Assembly (NCBI GenBank): GCA_030530685.1
Contig: JAUMUM010000005.1
Location: 62,001 to 126,000, forward strand
Direction of reading: 5' to 3'
Source: Actinomycetaceae bacterium
GTDB taxonomy: Bacteria; Actinomycetota; Actinomycetes; Actinomycetales; Actinomycetaceae
Length of the DNA: 64,000 nt
Part shown: piece by piece, positions 45,425 through 53,853 of the stretch
How positions within the stretch are numbered: the stretch's first letter is position 1
Layout: each line of letters begins with the position of its first letter
Translations under genes and position numbers: made by a program
Notes under the pieces: model-generated
Database searches by the model: none
What the model saw: the letters and a program-made list of their open reading frames with translations, nothing else
What the model was told of the DNA's origin: nothing

Positions 45425-45778
45425 TCAACGCGAACGGCGAATGCGCAGTCGACCCGAGCGCAGCAGCTCGAGACGCTCGTCGAGGAGAACCTGGAGTTCC
45501 TCTTCGGTGCGGCGTTCCAGGAGCATGTCCCAGTGCGTGCGCTGAGGCTTGGCCGGCTTCTTATCGTCGGGCGCTGGAATGTTCTGGAGTTCACCCTGAG
45601 CGCCGCAACGGCATTCCCATGTCGACGGCGGCTCGGCGTCGACGGCCATGGCCACGCCGAATTTATGCCCATTGGGACATTCGTAGCTGACCTGTTTGCG
45701 TTCGACGAATGCCACGCCTTCATCGGTTTCCAGGGAGTTCGCGCCAATCTTCATTCCGCGCAGCGAGCGTTCTGCCAC
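45425..45778 (-). CDS. rbpA: RNA polymerase-binding protein RbpA
   Basis: A 117-residue actinobacterial RNA polymerase partner that stabilises open complexes with the principal sigma factor. AERSLRGMKIGANSLETDEG forms the N-terminal tail and start of the core; the zinc-ribbon-like core has C34, H38, C56 and C58 (YECPNGHKF, WECRCGAQG); the sigma-interaction domain runs from THWDMLLERR to the end. The GTG at 45778 follows aaggaaagga. RbpA occurs only in Actinobacteria, fixing the phylum. Mycobacteria also place it next to ppm1. Confidence 0.96.
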   Translation of the reverse strand: MAERSLRGMKIGANSLETDEGVAFVERKQVSYECPNGHKFGVAMAVDAEPPSTWECRCGAQGELQNIPAPDDKKPAKPQRTHWDMLLERRTEEELQVLLDERLELLRSGRLRIRRSR

Positions 45779-46262
45779 GATATGTCCTTTCCTTCGAAAC
45801 ACGGGAATTCTAACCCAGCTCGTTCACGAGACAGGAGAAACCGGCGCCATCGCACCACTCGCGAGATGTCGCCATCTTCGGCCTCGTTCCGATAATGTAT
45901 ATTATGTCAGATTTACCGATAGAGGTCCGGCTCGACGATTCGGCGCCACGGGAAGCCACTACCCCGTTACCCCGTCTTTTACGTTTGCTTCGCATTCGTA
46001 CCGCCACGGCTTCGGGACTCGGGGACGGTGCCCAAAACGGCGGCCCGCGACATTAGCGGATTGTCACATGCCAACCGGAGACTACGCGCCCTCTACTTGG
46101 CGGCCGTCGATCTAGCGGATCGCCAGACCGCACGAACCACCACGAGAGCCACTGGCGGCTGTCGTGACATGTGCTAGCCACTACCGGCGGCTCGGCGCTT
46201 ACCGGATATGTTTACCCGCGCTCCCAGCCGTCCACTTTCGTCCTTTCGGTGCCGGCTCGGGT
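45779..46262. other. Intergenic region between divergent rbpA and the Hsp70-like gene
   Basis: About 480 bp with no convincing gene. On the rbpA side a TAGAAT box (45807-45812, minus strand) could be its -10. An AT-rich near-palindrome, ataatgtatattat at 45892-45905, stands out against the GC-rich background and may hold a second promoter or a binding site. The 46000-46260 part shows only loosely repeated ggcgg/agcgga words. Confidence 0.4.
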
Positions 46263-46268
46263 TAACCT
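46263..46268 (+). promoter_or_regulatory. -10 box (TAACCT) for the leaderless Hsp70-like gene
   Basis: TAACCT ends six bases before the ATG at 46275, with no Shine-Dalgarno sequence. No HAIR or CIRCE heat-shock operator is visible nearby. Confidence 0.45.
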
Positions 46269-46274
46269 TAAGCC

Positions 46275-47777
46275 ATGAGACTGGGTGTGGATTTCGGTAC
46301 GACTCGAACGACCATTGCCGAAGTGGACCGCGGGAACTACCCGCTCGCCACCTTCGCCGACGGCGAGGGCGACGGGCACGAGTACATCCCTTCGGTGGCG
46401 GCGCTCGGCCCCGAGGGACTCGTCTACGGTTTTCAGGCCGCGCAGCTCGCCCTCGGCGGTGCTCCGCATGCGCGATCCTTCAAGCGTCTGCTCGCCAGCC
46501 CGGACGTCACCGCGAACACCGCGGTGCACATCGGGCAGCAGGAGTTCCCACTCCTGGAACTCGTCACGGGATTCCTCACGCACGTGGCCGAGGCGGTTCG
46601 CGCCACGGCCTCCGCCGGCGACCGCGACCTGGAGGCCGTCGTCGGCATTCCGGCCCACGCCCACTCCGCCCAGCGCTTCCTGACTCTCGAGGCCTTCAAG
46701 GCCGCCGGCTTCAACGTCATCACCATGCTCAACGAGCCCTCGGCCGCCGGCTTCGAGTACACCCATCGGCACGCGGGCACCGTCAACTCCCGGCGCACGA
46801 AGATCCTCGTCTACGACCTCGGCGGCGGCACGTTCGACGCCTCCCTCGTGTCCGTGGAAGGAAAGGACCACGAAGTCCTCGGCTCTCACGGCAACAACCT
46901 CCTGGGCGGTGATGATTTCGACGTTGTCCTGGCCGAATGCGCGGCGCGGGCCGCCGGCTCGTCGAAGGAAGAGTTGGACGAGTCTGCCTGGCACAGCCTC
47001 GTCGAGGCCTCCAGACTCGCCAAAGAAACCCTGGTGCCCCAGTCGCGCTTCGTCACGATCGACGTCGACGGCTCCCCCGTCACCCTACCGGTCTCCGACT
47101 TCTACGAGGCGGCCTCTCCGCTCGTCGAGTCGACGTTCAGCACCATGGAGCCGCTCATGGACGTCAGTGGCGATCAGGCCGCCATCGCAGGCGACGTGGC
47201 CGGGCTTTACGTCGTCGGTGGCGGGTCCGAACTTCCGGTGGTCTCCAGGATGCTCCGCAAGCGCTACGGACGCAGGGTTCACCGCTCCCCCTACACCGCC
47301 GGTTCCACGGCCATCGGCCTGGCGATCGCCGCAGATCCCGAGGCGGGATATTCGCTGTCCGACCGGCTTTCGCGCGGCGTTGGAGTCTTCCGCGAGGGAG
47401 AGTCCGGAGCGGTCGTCACCTTTGATGCGCTGCTCAGCCCGCAATTGCGCGTCTCCCCCGGCGAGCCGGTATCCGTCACGCGCAGGTACAACGCCGCGCA
47501 CGACGTCGGCCGGTACCGATTCGTCGAGTACGCCGACCTGCGCGACGGCGAACCGGCCGGTGCTGTCATTCCCTGCGGACAGATTTCCTTCCCCTTCGAG
47601 GCAAGCCTGCGCGACAAGGACGTCGATCTGGACGAGATCGAGGTCCACAGGAGTGGCCACGGGCCCCTCGTCGAGGAGAATTACACTGTCGACGAGAACG
47701 GGATCGTCGAGGTGTCCATCAGGGAGGTCGACTCCGGGTTCGAGATCAGGCGCTCGCTCGCGTCCCGCCACGGCTGA
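46275..47777 (+). CDS. Hsp70 family protein (DnaK-like ATPase)
   Basis: A 500-residue Hsp70-type protein. The actin-like ATPase domain is complete: phosphate 1 loop GVDFGTTRTT, connect 1 AVVGIPAHAHSAQRFLT, the NEPSAAGFEY motif, phosphate 2 VYDLGGGTFDASLV, and the adenosine motif VVGGGSELPVV. A short beta-type substrate-binding region follows (SPGEPVSVTRRYN onward), but the helical lid of DnaK (about 100 residues) is absent. It is not in an operon with grpE or dnaJ, so it is probably a specialised Hsp70 rather than DnaK. Clients are unknown. Confidence 0.88.
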   Translation: MRLGVDFGTTRTTIAEVDRGNYPLATFADGEGDGHEYIPSVAALGPEGLVYGFQAAQLALGGAPHARSFKRLLASPDVTANTAVHIGQQEFPLLELVTGFLTHVAEAVRATASAGDRDLEAVVGIPAHAHSAQRFLTLEAFKAAGFNVITMLNEPSAAGFEYTHRHAGTVNSRRTKILVYDLGGGTFDASLVSVEGKDHEVLGSHGNNLLGGDDFDVVLAECAARAAGSSKEELDESAWHSLVEASRLAKETLVPQSRFVTIDVDGSPVTLPVSDFYEAASPLVESTFSTMEPLMDVSGDQAAIAGDVAGLYVVGGGSELPVVSRMLRKRYGRRVHRSPYTAGSTAIGLAIAADPEAGYSLSDRLSRGVGVFREGESGAVVTFDALLSPQLRVSPGEPVSVTRRYNAAHDVGRYRFVEYADLRDGEPAGAVIPCGQISFPFEASLRDKDVDLDEIEVHRSGHGPLVEENYTVDENGIVEVSIREVDSGFEIRRSLASRHG

Positions 47778-47807
47778 GACACCTCGCCTCCCGCTAGCCG
47801 GAACCAC

Positions 47808-47838
47808 TGCCCCGAAGTCCTCGCTTCGGGGCATTCTT
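47808..47838 (+). terminator. Terminator of the Hsp70-like gene
   Basis: tgccccgaag pairs perfectly with cttcggggca around a six-base loop, followed by ttctt. The 170 bp beyond, up to the convergent MerR gene, show nothing else. Confidence 0.85.
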
Positions 47839-48008
47839 CTGCACGGCCTTCTGTGCTGCGCCGTATTGCCCTGAAGCGGGCGCGCGCGGGATTGCCTGGG
47901 CGGGCGCATTCGCGAGCCCGGCCGCCGCCTCGCACGGACGCGAAAGGGGCCCGCCTCAAGCGAGCCCCGATAAGCGAGGAGTTTTCAGGCCCGATGACCT
48001 GCGAGCAG

Positions 48009-48569
48009 TCACATTGCGTTGCGCTTGGCGGCGCGACGCTTGGCCAACTCATCTTCGACCATGACCGCTCCCTGTTCTTCGGCCCGCTCGGTTGGCAGCT
48101 CGCCGAGGGTTCCCTCGACCTCGCGCCATACGCGCCCGACGGCGATGCCGAAGACTCCCTGGCCGCCATTGACCAGGTCGATGACCTCGTCGTCGGAGGT
48201 GCACTCGTAGACCGAGGCGCCGTCGGACATGAGGGTGATCTGCGCGAGATCTTCGACGCCATGCGATTCCAGCTGGGTGACGGCCAGGCGGATCTGCTGG
48301 AGCGAAACTCCCGTATCGAGCAGCCGCTTAACGACTTTCAGCACGAGGATATCGCGGAAGGAGTACAGGCGCTGACTTCCGGATCCCTTGGCGGTGCGGA
48401 TCGTGGGTGAGATGAGCCCGGTACGATCCCAGTAGTCCAGCTGGCGATACGTGATGCCCGCGGCTCGGCACGCAATCGGTCCGCGGTAGCCAGTTTCGAC
48501 GTCGAGATCAGGAAGCGGGTCACCGAACAGCATCTGTTGTGATCGCTGACGTACAGCGTCCTGTGCCAT
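48009..48569 (-). CDS. MerR family regulator, homologous to the downstream MerR of the garA cluster
   Basis: A 186-residue MerR-type regulator. The winged HTH (YRGPIACRAAGITYRQLDYW, then DRTGLISPTIR and GSGSQRLYSFRDILVLKVV) is followed by a coiled-coil helix (LLDTGVSLQQIRLAVTQLE) and a short C-terminal domain with no cysteines or metal site. It resembles the second MerR gene (Rv1830-like) found near garA in mycobacteria. The ATG at 48569 follows ggaggtcac. The bifunctional nuclease gene that separates the two MerR genes there is absent here. Confidence 0.85.
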   Translation of the reverse strand: MAQDAVRQRSQQMLFGDPLPDLDVETGYRGPIACRAAGITYRQLDYWDRTGLISPTIRTAKGSGSQRLYSFRDILVLKVVKRLLDTGVSLQQIRLAVTQLESHGVEDLAQITLMSDGASVYECTSDDEVIDLVNGGQGVFGIAVGRVWREVEGTLGELPTERAEEQGAVMVEDELAKRRAAKRNAM

Positions 48570-48701
48570 TGTGACCTCCGTGGTTGTTATGGAATTGAGG
48601 GGTGCTCCGTGAACAAACTTAACGATATAGCAGGACCGCGCGGACATCTTGATCCGGCGTGTCTAAACCTGAGGTTGAACTCGAAGTCGCCACTGCCAAC
48701 C

Positions 48702-49463
48702 CTACCGGAGTTCGACCTCGATGTTCTCGGTCAGTAGCGCCCGATAGAGCTGCGCGATGACCGCGGAGTTCTCCGTGGCGGTCGCGATGGCCCTCTCCCC
48801 CGCTACCGAGGACTTGCGCGCGCGCTCGGTGGCCAGCGCATTGGTCACGAGCACTGCGTGGGCGTGTGCCGACGTGCGGATCGTGCGCACCTGGCGCAGA
48901 TCGAAGCCGGCGTCGGTGAGCATTGTCGCGAAGCGCACGATGTCGGGGGCCTGGGCGGTCAGGCGGCCGCGCGCATCGGTGCTGAGGATCCCCACGGAGA
49001 TCATCGCCTCAATGTCGGCGACGGACACCCCCGTCATTGAGGAGACGTCTGCAAGCTTGAGCCGGGTTCCCGGCTGCGGCCGGGGAGCGTCGTCCTCAAT
49101 GACCCGCATCCTGCCCGGATGGACGCCCTCGGGCTGGTCCCCTGCGTCGAGCTGCCGGAGCAGTTCGCGGATCTGCTCGAGGGGAAGGTAGCGATCGCGC
49201 TGCTCCCTGAGGATGAAGCGCAGGCGCTCGGCATCCGCATGCGAAAACAGCCGCTGGTTGGAGGAAGTCCTGTGCGGCCGAATGAGTTCGATCGATTCGT
49301 AGTGGCGAATCTTCGAGAGCGTTAGAAGCGGGAACTCGGCCGAAAGCATCGAACGAACCTCGCCAATCTTCAGGCAGGGTTCGTGCGATACGTCATGCGG
49401 CCATGCCTGCCCATTTTCGGCGGGAGCCGAATAGGAGGCTTCCTTGCGGACCGCTCTCGTCAT
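48702..49463 (-). CDS. ftsR: MerR family regulator FtsR
   Basis: A 253-residue regulator like FtsR/Rv1828, an activator of ftsZ in corynebacteria. A variable N-terminus is followed by the HTH (CLKIGEVRSMLSAEFPLLTL, SKIRHYESIELIRPHRTSSN, QRLFSHADAERLRFIL). A second, MerR-like C-terminal part (TRLKLADVSSMTGVSVADIE) is typical of this group and not of metal sensors. It overlaps the end of garA by four bases, giving the conserved garA-ftsR pair. Target genes cannot be read from the window. Confidence 0.82.
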   Translation of the reverse strand: MTRAVRKEASYSAPAENGQAWPHDVSHEPCLKIGEVRSMLSAEFPLLTLSKIRHYESIELIRPHRTSSNQRLFSHADAERLRFILREQRDRYLPLEQIRELLRQLDAGDQPEGVHPGRMRVIEDDAPRPQPGTRLKLADVSSMTGVSVADIEAMISVGILSTDARGRLTAQAPDIVRFATMLTDAGFDLRQVRTIRTSAHAHAVLVTNALATERARKSSVAGERAIATATENSAVIAQLYRALLTENIEVELR

Positions 49464-49924
49464 GCGTTGCCCTTATGCCCGTAGAACGTCAGGCGGAACT
49501 TGCCGATCTGGACCTCGTCGCCCGTCTTGAGCGGGTGGAAGTCGATGCGCTCGCGATTGACGTAGGTGCCGTTCAGGGAGCCGGAATCGCGGACGAAGAA
49601 CTGGTCGTTTTCGCGGACGAACTGCGCGTGCTTGCGCGAAACCGTGGTGTCGTCCAGGAAGATATCGGAACGCACGTGGCGCCCGGCGTTGGTCTTGTCT
49701 TCGTTCAGGAGAAAACGAGCCCCCGAGTTCGGGCCGGACAGCGCGATGAGCAGCGCCGACCCCGCGGGCAGCGAATCGATGGCCTGCTGTTCTTCCGCCC
49801 TCAGTCCACGACTCGTGAATGTGGCATCGCTTTCGCTGTCGATACCCGTGGAGATAGCCGAGAAAGACGACGTCGAGTTGACGTCGTCGACCGGGTCAAC
49901 TTGCGGATCGAACTGCTCAGACAT
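49460..49924 (-). CDS. garA: FHA domain protein GarA/OdhI
   Basis: A 154-residue phospho-switch protein. The C-terminal FHA domain has GRHVRSDIFLDDTTVSRKHA and DSGSLNGTYVNRERI, giving the phosphothreonine-binding Arg, Ser, His and Asn. In mycobacteria and corynebacteria unphosphorylated GarA/OdhI inhibits 2-oxoglutarate dehydrogenase, and kinases PknB/PknG phosphorylate an ETTS motif at the N-terminus. Here the corresponding stretch is NSTSSFSA (16-23), so the site is conserved in position but altered. A strong aaggagg precedes the ATG. No kinase gene is nearby. Confidence 0.9.
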   Translation of the reverse strand: MSEQFDPQVDPVDDVNSTSSFSAISTGIDSESDATFTSRGLRAEEQQAIDSLPAGSALLIALSGPNSGARFLLNEDKTNAGRHVRSDIFLDDTTVSRKHAQFVRENDQFFVRDSGSLNGTYVNRERIDFHPLKTGDEVQIGKFRLTFYGHKGNA

Positions 49925-50203
49925 TCGCGTGTGCCTCCTTCTTACGACGAATGTGCTTTCGGCACCTTAGAGCCACAATCTTATAACTCCGTAGGTTACG
50001 GTGTCATCACGGCAGTTCCGCCCACAGCCGGATGGACGCTTCGCGGATCCGGTCGTTTCGGGGCTTTGCCGCGTAGGACGGGCAAACGCGTCGCCCGCTG
50101 CCGGGCCGGCTGGCCGGCGTCGCCCATGTGCCAATGTGACCGGCACTGCTTTTGTTCGCAAGGGGTGCGTGGTGTATTCTCTCTAAGTCGCCTCGAGCGA
50201 CAA

Positions 50204-50277
<74 letters not shown>

Positions 50278-50283
50278 CGCGCG

Positions 50284-50316
50284 AGCCCCGGAAGTTGCCC
50301 TTTCCCGGGCTTTTTT
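50284..50316 (+). terminator. Terminator of tRNA-Pro
   Basis: agccccgg pairs with the ccgggct region and a run of six T follows (50311-50316). Confidence 0.8.
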
Positions 50317-50446
50317 GGCGCCCATTACTCCGACGCATTGTGGCACTCAATCGCCTCCCCTGCGCGGCAGCGGCCTGGTCACGACAGCAATTCTGGGAGG
50401 CCGGAGAGGCAGCTTCGACCTGCGACTCGGGCGGCCGCTCCTCGGG

Positions 50447-50452
50447 TAGCAT
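50447..50452 (+). promoter_or_regulatory. -10 box (TAGCAT) for the TPR protein gene
   Basis: TAGCAT ends seven bases before the ATG at 50460, with no Shine-Dalgarno sequence, suggesting a leaderless transcript independent of the tRNA. Confidence 0.45.
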
Positions 50453-50459
50453 CCGGCGT

Positions 50460-51833
50460 ATGGCGAAAGACGGAAACGAACGGGTCCGCGACGACGCCGG
50501 CCCCGCCGCGCTCAGCGGCGCCGAGGCTACCGGCCGAGCCAGCGGGGACTGTGGTTCGGCACTTGTCGGGACCGCTGCGGGCGGACAGGACTCTAGTAGG
50601 AGCACTTCGAGCTCGGGCGAGGAAACGCCCGACCGGTGGCACGGGTTCGGCCTCGATATCGCCATCCCGGACCCGCAGGTACGTGAGGTAGCCGAGCGGC
50701 AGCTGTGGGCGCTGGCCTTCCTGGACGAGCGGGGCGTTCCCGCCGCGTGGCTCGATGCCACCGACGAGCGTGGCGCGCAGTGCCGGCGCCTCCTTACAGA
50801 GGCCGGAATCCTCGAAGTAATATCCGACCCCGACCGCGCCGGGCAGGACGCACGGGATGGCGCGGCGGCTGACGATCCCTCCGCGCCGGGCGCGCAGCCG
50901 CTGCCGGATTCCTCCCGGAGGGCGACGTCGCAGGCCGAGGCCGCAATGGTCCGGCTCGACGAGGCCCGCGCCCGGGCGATCCGCGCGGATGCCCGCTGCC
51001 GCGGCCGGGAAAGCCACGCCGTAGCTGCCGTCCTTGATGTCCTGGCCCGCGCCAACCCCGAGCGCGTGGTCGGCTTCTACGATCAGCGCGCGCGGACCCG
51101 CGAGCTGATCGGACAACTCGCGGCCATCACCGCGCAGGAGCACTCGTCGCCACTGGTGCGCCCGCACCTCGTCCCCATCGTCTGCGGGACGCTGGACTTG
51201 GCTGTCAAGGTACACGTGGCCGGCGAGGCCGCCGCCCTGGAACCTCTGGCCGTCAGGCTGGCCGCCACCGTGGATCCCGCCTCCCCCACCGCCATCGCTC
51301 TGCGCGACGAGCTCGCCGGCCTCTTCGCCTCCCTGGGCGCCGCGGACCGGGCGACCCACGTCTTCGAAGACCACCTCTCGCGCACCGATGCGGCATACGG
51401 ACCCGATCACCCGGCGACCCTGGCCTCGCGCAATGCCCTGGCGTACTTCCGTGGCTCCGTGGGCGATCTGGCCGGCGCCATCGCCCTCTACGAGCAGGTC
51501 CTTTCCGGTCGGCAGCATGTGCTCGGCCCCGACGATCCCCTGACAATCGCCTCGCTCAACAACCTCGCCTACGCCTACGGTGCGATCGGCGAGCCTGGCA
51601 GGGCCATTCCCCTGTGCGAACAGGTCGCGGCCGACACCGAACGGACATCCGGCCCCAGCCACCCCGACACCCTGCTCTCGCTCAACAACCTCGCCTACGC
51701 CTACGAGGCGGCCGGCCGTGTCGAGGACGCGCTATCCGTGGCCAGGCGGGCGCACGCCGATTGCCTGGCCGCTCTTGGCCCCGACCACCGGATCACCCGG
51801 AACATCGCGCACCTGCTCGATTCCCTCGGATAG
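50460..51833 (+). CDS. Tetratricopeptide repeat protein (NB-ARC/TPR-like without ATPase)
   Basis: A 457-residue soluble protein. A low-complexity acidic N-terminus (about 1-60) is followed by WALAFLDERGVPAAWLDA and LLTEAGILEV, resembling the winged-helix part of NB-ARC proteins. The C-terminal half has kinesin-light-chain-type TPRs of about 42 residues: YGPDHPATLASRNALAY, LGPDDPLTIASLNNLAYAYG and SGPSHPDTLLSLNNLAYAYE, ending with a last partial unit. These TPRs are normally attached to an NB-ARC/STAND ATPase, but no P-loop is present. It may be a truncated or split STAND sensor, or a free scaffold. The function is unknown. Confidence 0.7.
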   Translation: MAKDGNERVRDDAGPAALSGAEATGRASGDCGSALVGTAAGGQDSSRSTSSSGEETPDRWHGFGLDIAIPDPQVREVAERQLWALAFLDERGVPAAWLDATDERGAQCRRLLTEAGILEVISDPDRAGQDARDGAAADDPSAPGAQPLPDSSRRATSQAEAAMVRLDEARARAIRADARCRGRESHAVAAVLDVLARANPERVVGFYDQRARTRELIGQLAAITAQEHSSPLVRPHLVPIVCGTLDLAVKVHVAGEAAALEPLAVRLAATVDPASPTAIALRDELAGLFASLGAADRATHVFEDHLSRTDAAYGPDHPATLASRNALAYFRGSVGDLAGAIALYEQVLSGRQHVLGPDDPLTIASLNNLAYAYGAIGEPGRAIPLCEQVAADTERTSGPSHPDTLLSLNNLAYAYEAAGRVEDALSVARRAHADCLAALGPDHRITRNIAHLLDSLG

Positions 51834-52191
51834 GCGAGCACGTCCCCAGCACCAGCACAACCCCACGGGCAGGCGCATCCCACGCGGTCGGCAGGCGCAT
51901 CCCACAGGCGGGCCGGCGCGTCCCACGGGCGCGCGGAGGTCAGCGATGGAGCCGGGCTGACCAGACGACGTAAGGCGATCAGGCATTGCACCAGGCGATC
52001 GGACATGTCAGCACAACGACTCAGCACGACTCGCACCTCCGGCAACGCCCTTCCGTACCCTTCCACACCGTGGTCGACGTGACCATTCCCTGTTATTTTC
52101 GAAGGCGTGGTGAGGCTCATGCCTGTCTTCCCACAGCTATTGAGAATCGTGGAAGGCACAGGGCCTTCCACACGAACATAGGAGATGACCC
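51834..52191 (+). other. Intergenic region with tandem repeats and the leader of the first lipoprotein gene
   Basis: This 358-bp stretch starts with the repeat at 51863-51935. Later a TGtTATTTT extended -10 lies at 52091-52099, and a perfect 9-bp hairpin (gtggaaggc/gccttccac, 52149-52171) sits just upstream of the aggag ribosome-binding site at 52180-52184. The leader would be about 85 nt long. Nothing else is recognisable. Confidence 0.45.
51863..51935 (+). repeat. Degenerate tandem repeat (cccac...ggcgcat units)
   Basis: About four units of 17-22 bp, each starting cccac and ending in a gcgcat/gcgcgt word, follow the TPR gene stop. Confidence 0.55.
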
Positions 52192-52551
52192 ATGCGTGTG
52201 AGAAAATGTTGCACACTACTGGCCGCGCCCCTTCTCGTACTTTCGCTGGCCGCCTGCGGAGGCGGAAACGGTACGTCGAAAGAAGACTTCGTCGACGGCT
52301 ATGTGAAAGTCATCAACAAGTTGAATGACGAAGTCGACGAGGCCTACACCAAGAAACTGGGCGGTTGCATATACGACAAAATCAACGGCAAGGTCGATGA
52401 CGGCACCCTCCCGAGGCTCGCGAAGGGCGATAACCCGAAGGATGGTATTTCTCAAGACGACCAAATGGCCTTCTTCGAGGCCGAGAAAACGTGCATGGGC
52501 AAGGTTGGAAACCCACCCGTCTCAATGACACCCAAGTCCGAAACCGACTGA
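52192..52551 (+). CDS. Small lipoprotein, member 1 of a three-gene family
   Basis: A 119-residue predicted lipoprotein. The signal peptide ends in the lipobox SLAAC; the mature part is hydrophilic and mostly helical. It shares a framework with the two downstream paralogues: SKEDF after the anchor, the KLGGCIYDKI block, a DGD-like acidic segment, ISQDDQ, and a second cysteine (EKTCMGK) that could form a disulfide with the GGC cysteine. It is the most divergent of the three, with its own leader hairpin. I do not recognise a named family or function. Confidence 0.75.
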   Translation: MRVRKCCTLLAAPLLVLSLAACGGGNGTSKEDFVDGYVKVINKLNDEVDEAYTKKLGGCIYDKINGKVDDGTLPRLAKGDNPKDGISQDDQMAFFEAEKTCMGKVGNPPVSMTPKSETD

Positions 52552-53169
52552 TCCACCGAGCGCACTCTAGGCTAGGACGCCTAGCCTACCCGGGCCCCAC
52601 ACTTTCGCCCCAAGCGGGCCGAAGGACGACGGGGAAGCCTCCCGCCCCGGGCGCCCCTAGCTCTGCTCCCCGCGATGTTGCGCACGCGCCGCACTCACCT
52701 CGCGAACGCTGGCACCAAGACACTGTCGTGCTAACGGCGTGCCGCACTCACCTCCCAATGCCGGGCACATTCCTTCGATCACCCGATCCCCTCGAATCGA
52801 CTGACCTCCGATCGGCTCCTTCGTCGGAGATATCTGTCACTGACCTGCGGCCACTACGGGCCTGGGCAAAGTGGTGCCGATCCGGCCTGCGCCCGGATCC
52901 ACTCGGGAGCCGCTACGATCTGGGCAAAGACTGAGCTACGATCTTGCCGGCCACCTCAATGTCCTCTGTTGAGCCCCGCAAGCCGCCGCCGGATCCCTGC
53001 CGCCGCTCGACTTCATCGCCGCACCAATTCGCGACGATCGACAACTCTGTCCAGTCTTGGCGGAAGAAACGCATACTTAGGTAGCCTGAGGCGGTGGAAC
53101 GCGCGTCCACACGTTTATTACCTACGAATGGATGACCATTCGTACTCCAGAACTACACTAAGGATCCCC
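52552..53169 (+). other. Gene-free region between lipoproteins 1 and 2
   Basis: A 618-bp stretch with no convincing gene. It opens with the perfect inverted repeat at 52568-52588. Short direct repeats follow (gccgcactcacctc near 52689 and 52742; ctgggcaaag near 52862 and 52920; gctacgatct near 52913 and 52935). From 53001 the sequence is the first copy of the duplicated leader of lipoproteins 2 and 3. Confidence 0.5.
52568..52588. repeat. Perfect 9-bp inverted repeat after lipoprotein 1
   Basis: taggctagg and cctagccta flank a three-base centre (acg). No T-run follows, so it is either a factor-dependent stop or a protein-binding site. It resembles half of an iron-regulator box only loosely. 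Confidence 0.55.
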
Positions 53170-53538
53170 ATGCGTATGAAAAAGATTTCCGCCCTGCTTG
53201 CCGTCCCCTTCCTCGCTGTCTCGCTCGCGGCCTGCGGCGGCAGCGACGGCGGCAACGTGAGCAAGGAGCAGTTCGTCGATGGCTTCACGAAGGCCCTCAG
53301 CGAAGCCGGAGGTGTCGATGTCTCCGGTGAGAACGCCGAAAGCATCAAGAGGTACGGAGGCTGCGTGTACGATGAGATCAAGGATGATGTCAGCGGTGAC
53401 ACCCTCAAGGCGATAGCCGATGGCGATACTGAGAAAAATATTTCAAAGGACGATCGTGATACGCTCACGGAGAGCGTTCAGAAGTGCTCTCAGGAACTGA
53501 TTGGGGACCTGGACGGGGGTTCGTCACAATCCGACTGA
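53170..53538 (+). CDS. Small lipoprotein, member 2
   Basis: A 122-residue predicted lipoprotein: KK-rich signal start, hydrophobic stretch, and lipobox SLAAC, followed by a GGSDGG spacer. The mature domain has SKEQFVDGFTKAL, the RYGGCVYDEIKDDVSGDTLK block, ISKDDRDTL and the second cysteine in VQKCSQEL. A longer in-frame reading starts at 53128, but the ATG with aagga just upstream begins a proper signal peptide. Function unknown; with its neighbours it forms a surface lipoprotein family. Confidence 0.78.
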   Translation: MRMKKISALLAVPFLAVSLAACGGSDGGNVSKEQFVDGFTKALSEAGGVDVSGENAESIKRYGGCVYDEIKDDVSGDTLKAIADGDTEKNISKDDRDTLTESVQKCSQELIGDLDGGSSQSD

Positions 53539-53615
53539 TTGCAGCCGAGTTCTCAACGCATGCCAACGGCCGACTCGAGCGGCGTGGCAGCGCGCAATGA
53601 ATCAGATATGCATAC

Positions 53616-53658
53616 AGAAGGCATCGGGACCGAGCGAGGCCCCGATGCCTTCTCCTTT
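53616..53658 (+). terminator. Terminator of lipoprotein 2
   Basis: A 13-bp stem (agaaggcatcggg with cccgatgccttct) around a 12-base loop is followed by ccttttc. Confidence 0.85.
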
Positions 53659-53853
53659 TCTACATCCAACTGCCTTCGACTTCCCCATGCCAGCCGCCGC
53701 TCGACTTCGTCACCGCACCAATTCGCGACGACCGGCAACTCCGTCCAGTCTTGGCGGAGGAAGCGCATACTTAGGTAGCCTGAGGCGGTGGAACGCGCGT
53801 CCACACGTCGAATGCATGACCATTCGTACTCCAGAACTACACTAAGGATCCCC

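Noticed and set aside
45904-46056. A 50-codon ORF (starting MSDLPIEVRL) in the rbpA/Hsp70 gap
   Set aside because: No ribosome-binding site, no recognisable motif, and only the first few codons look protein-like.
53074-53095. A DtxR/IdeR iron box (ttaggtagcctga) upstream of lipoproteins 2 and 3
   Set aside because: Only one half-site matches and one base is missing in the centre; its conservation is explained by the recent duplication.
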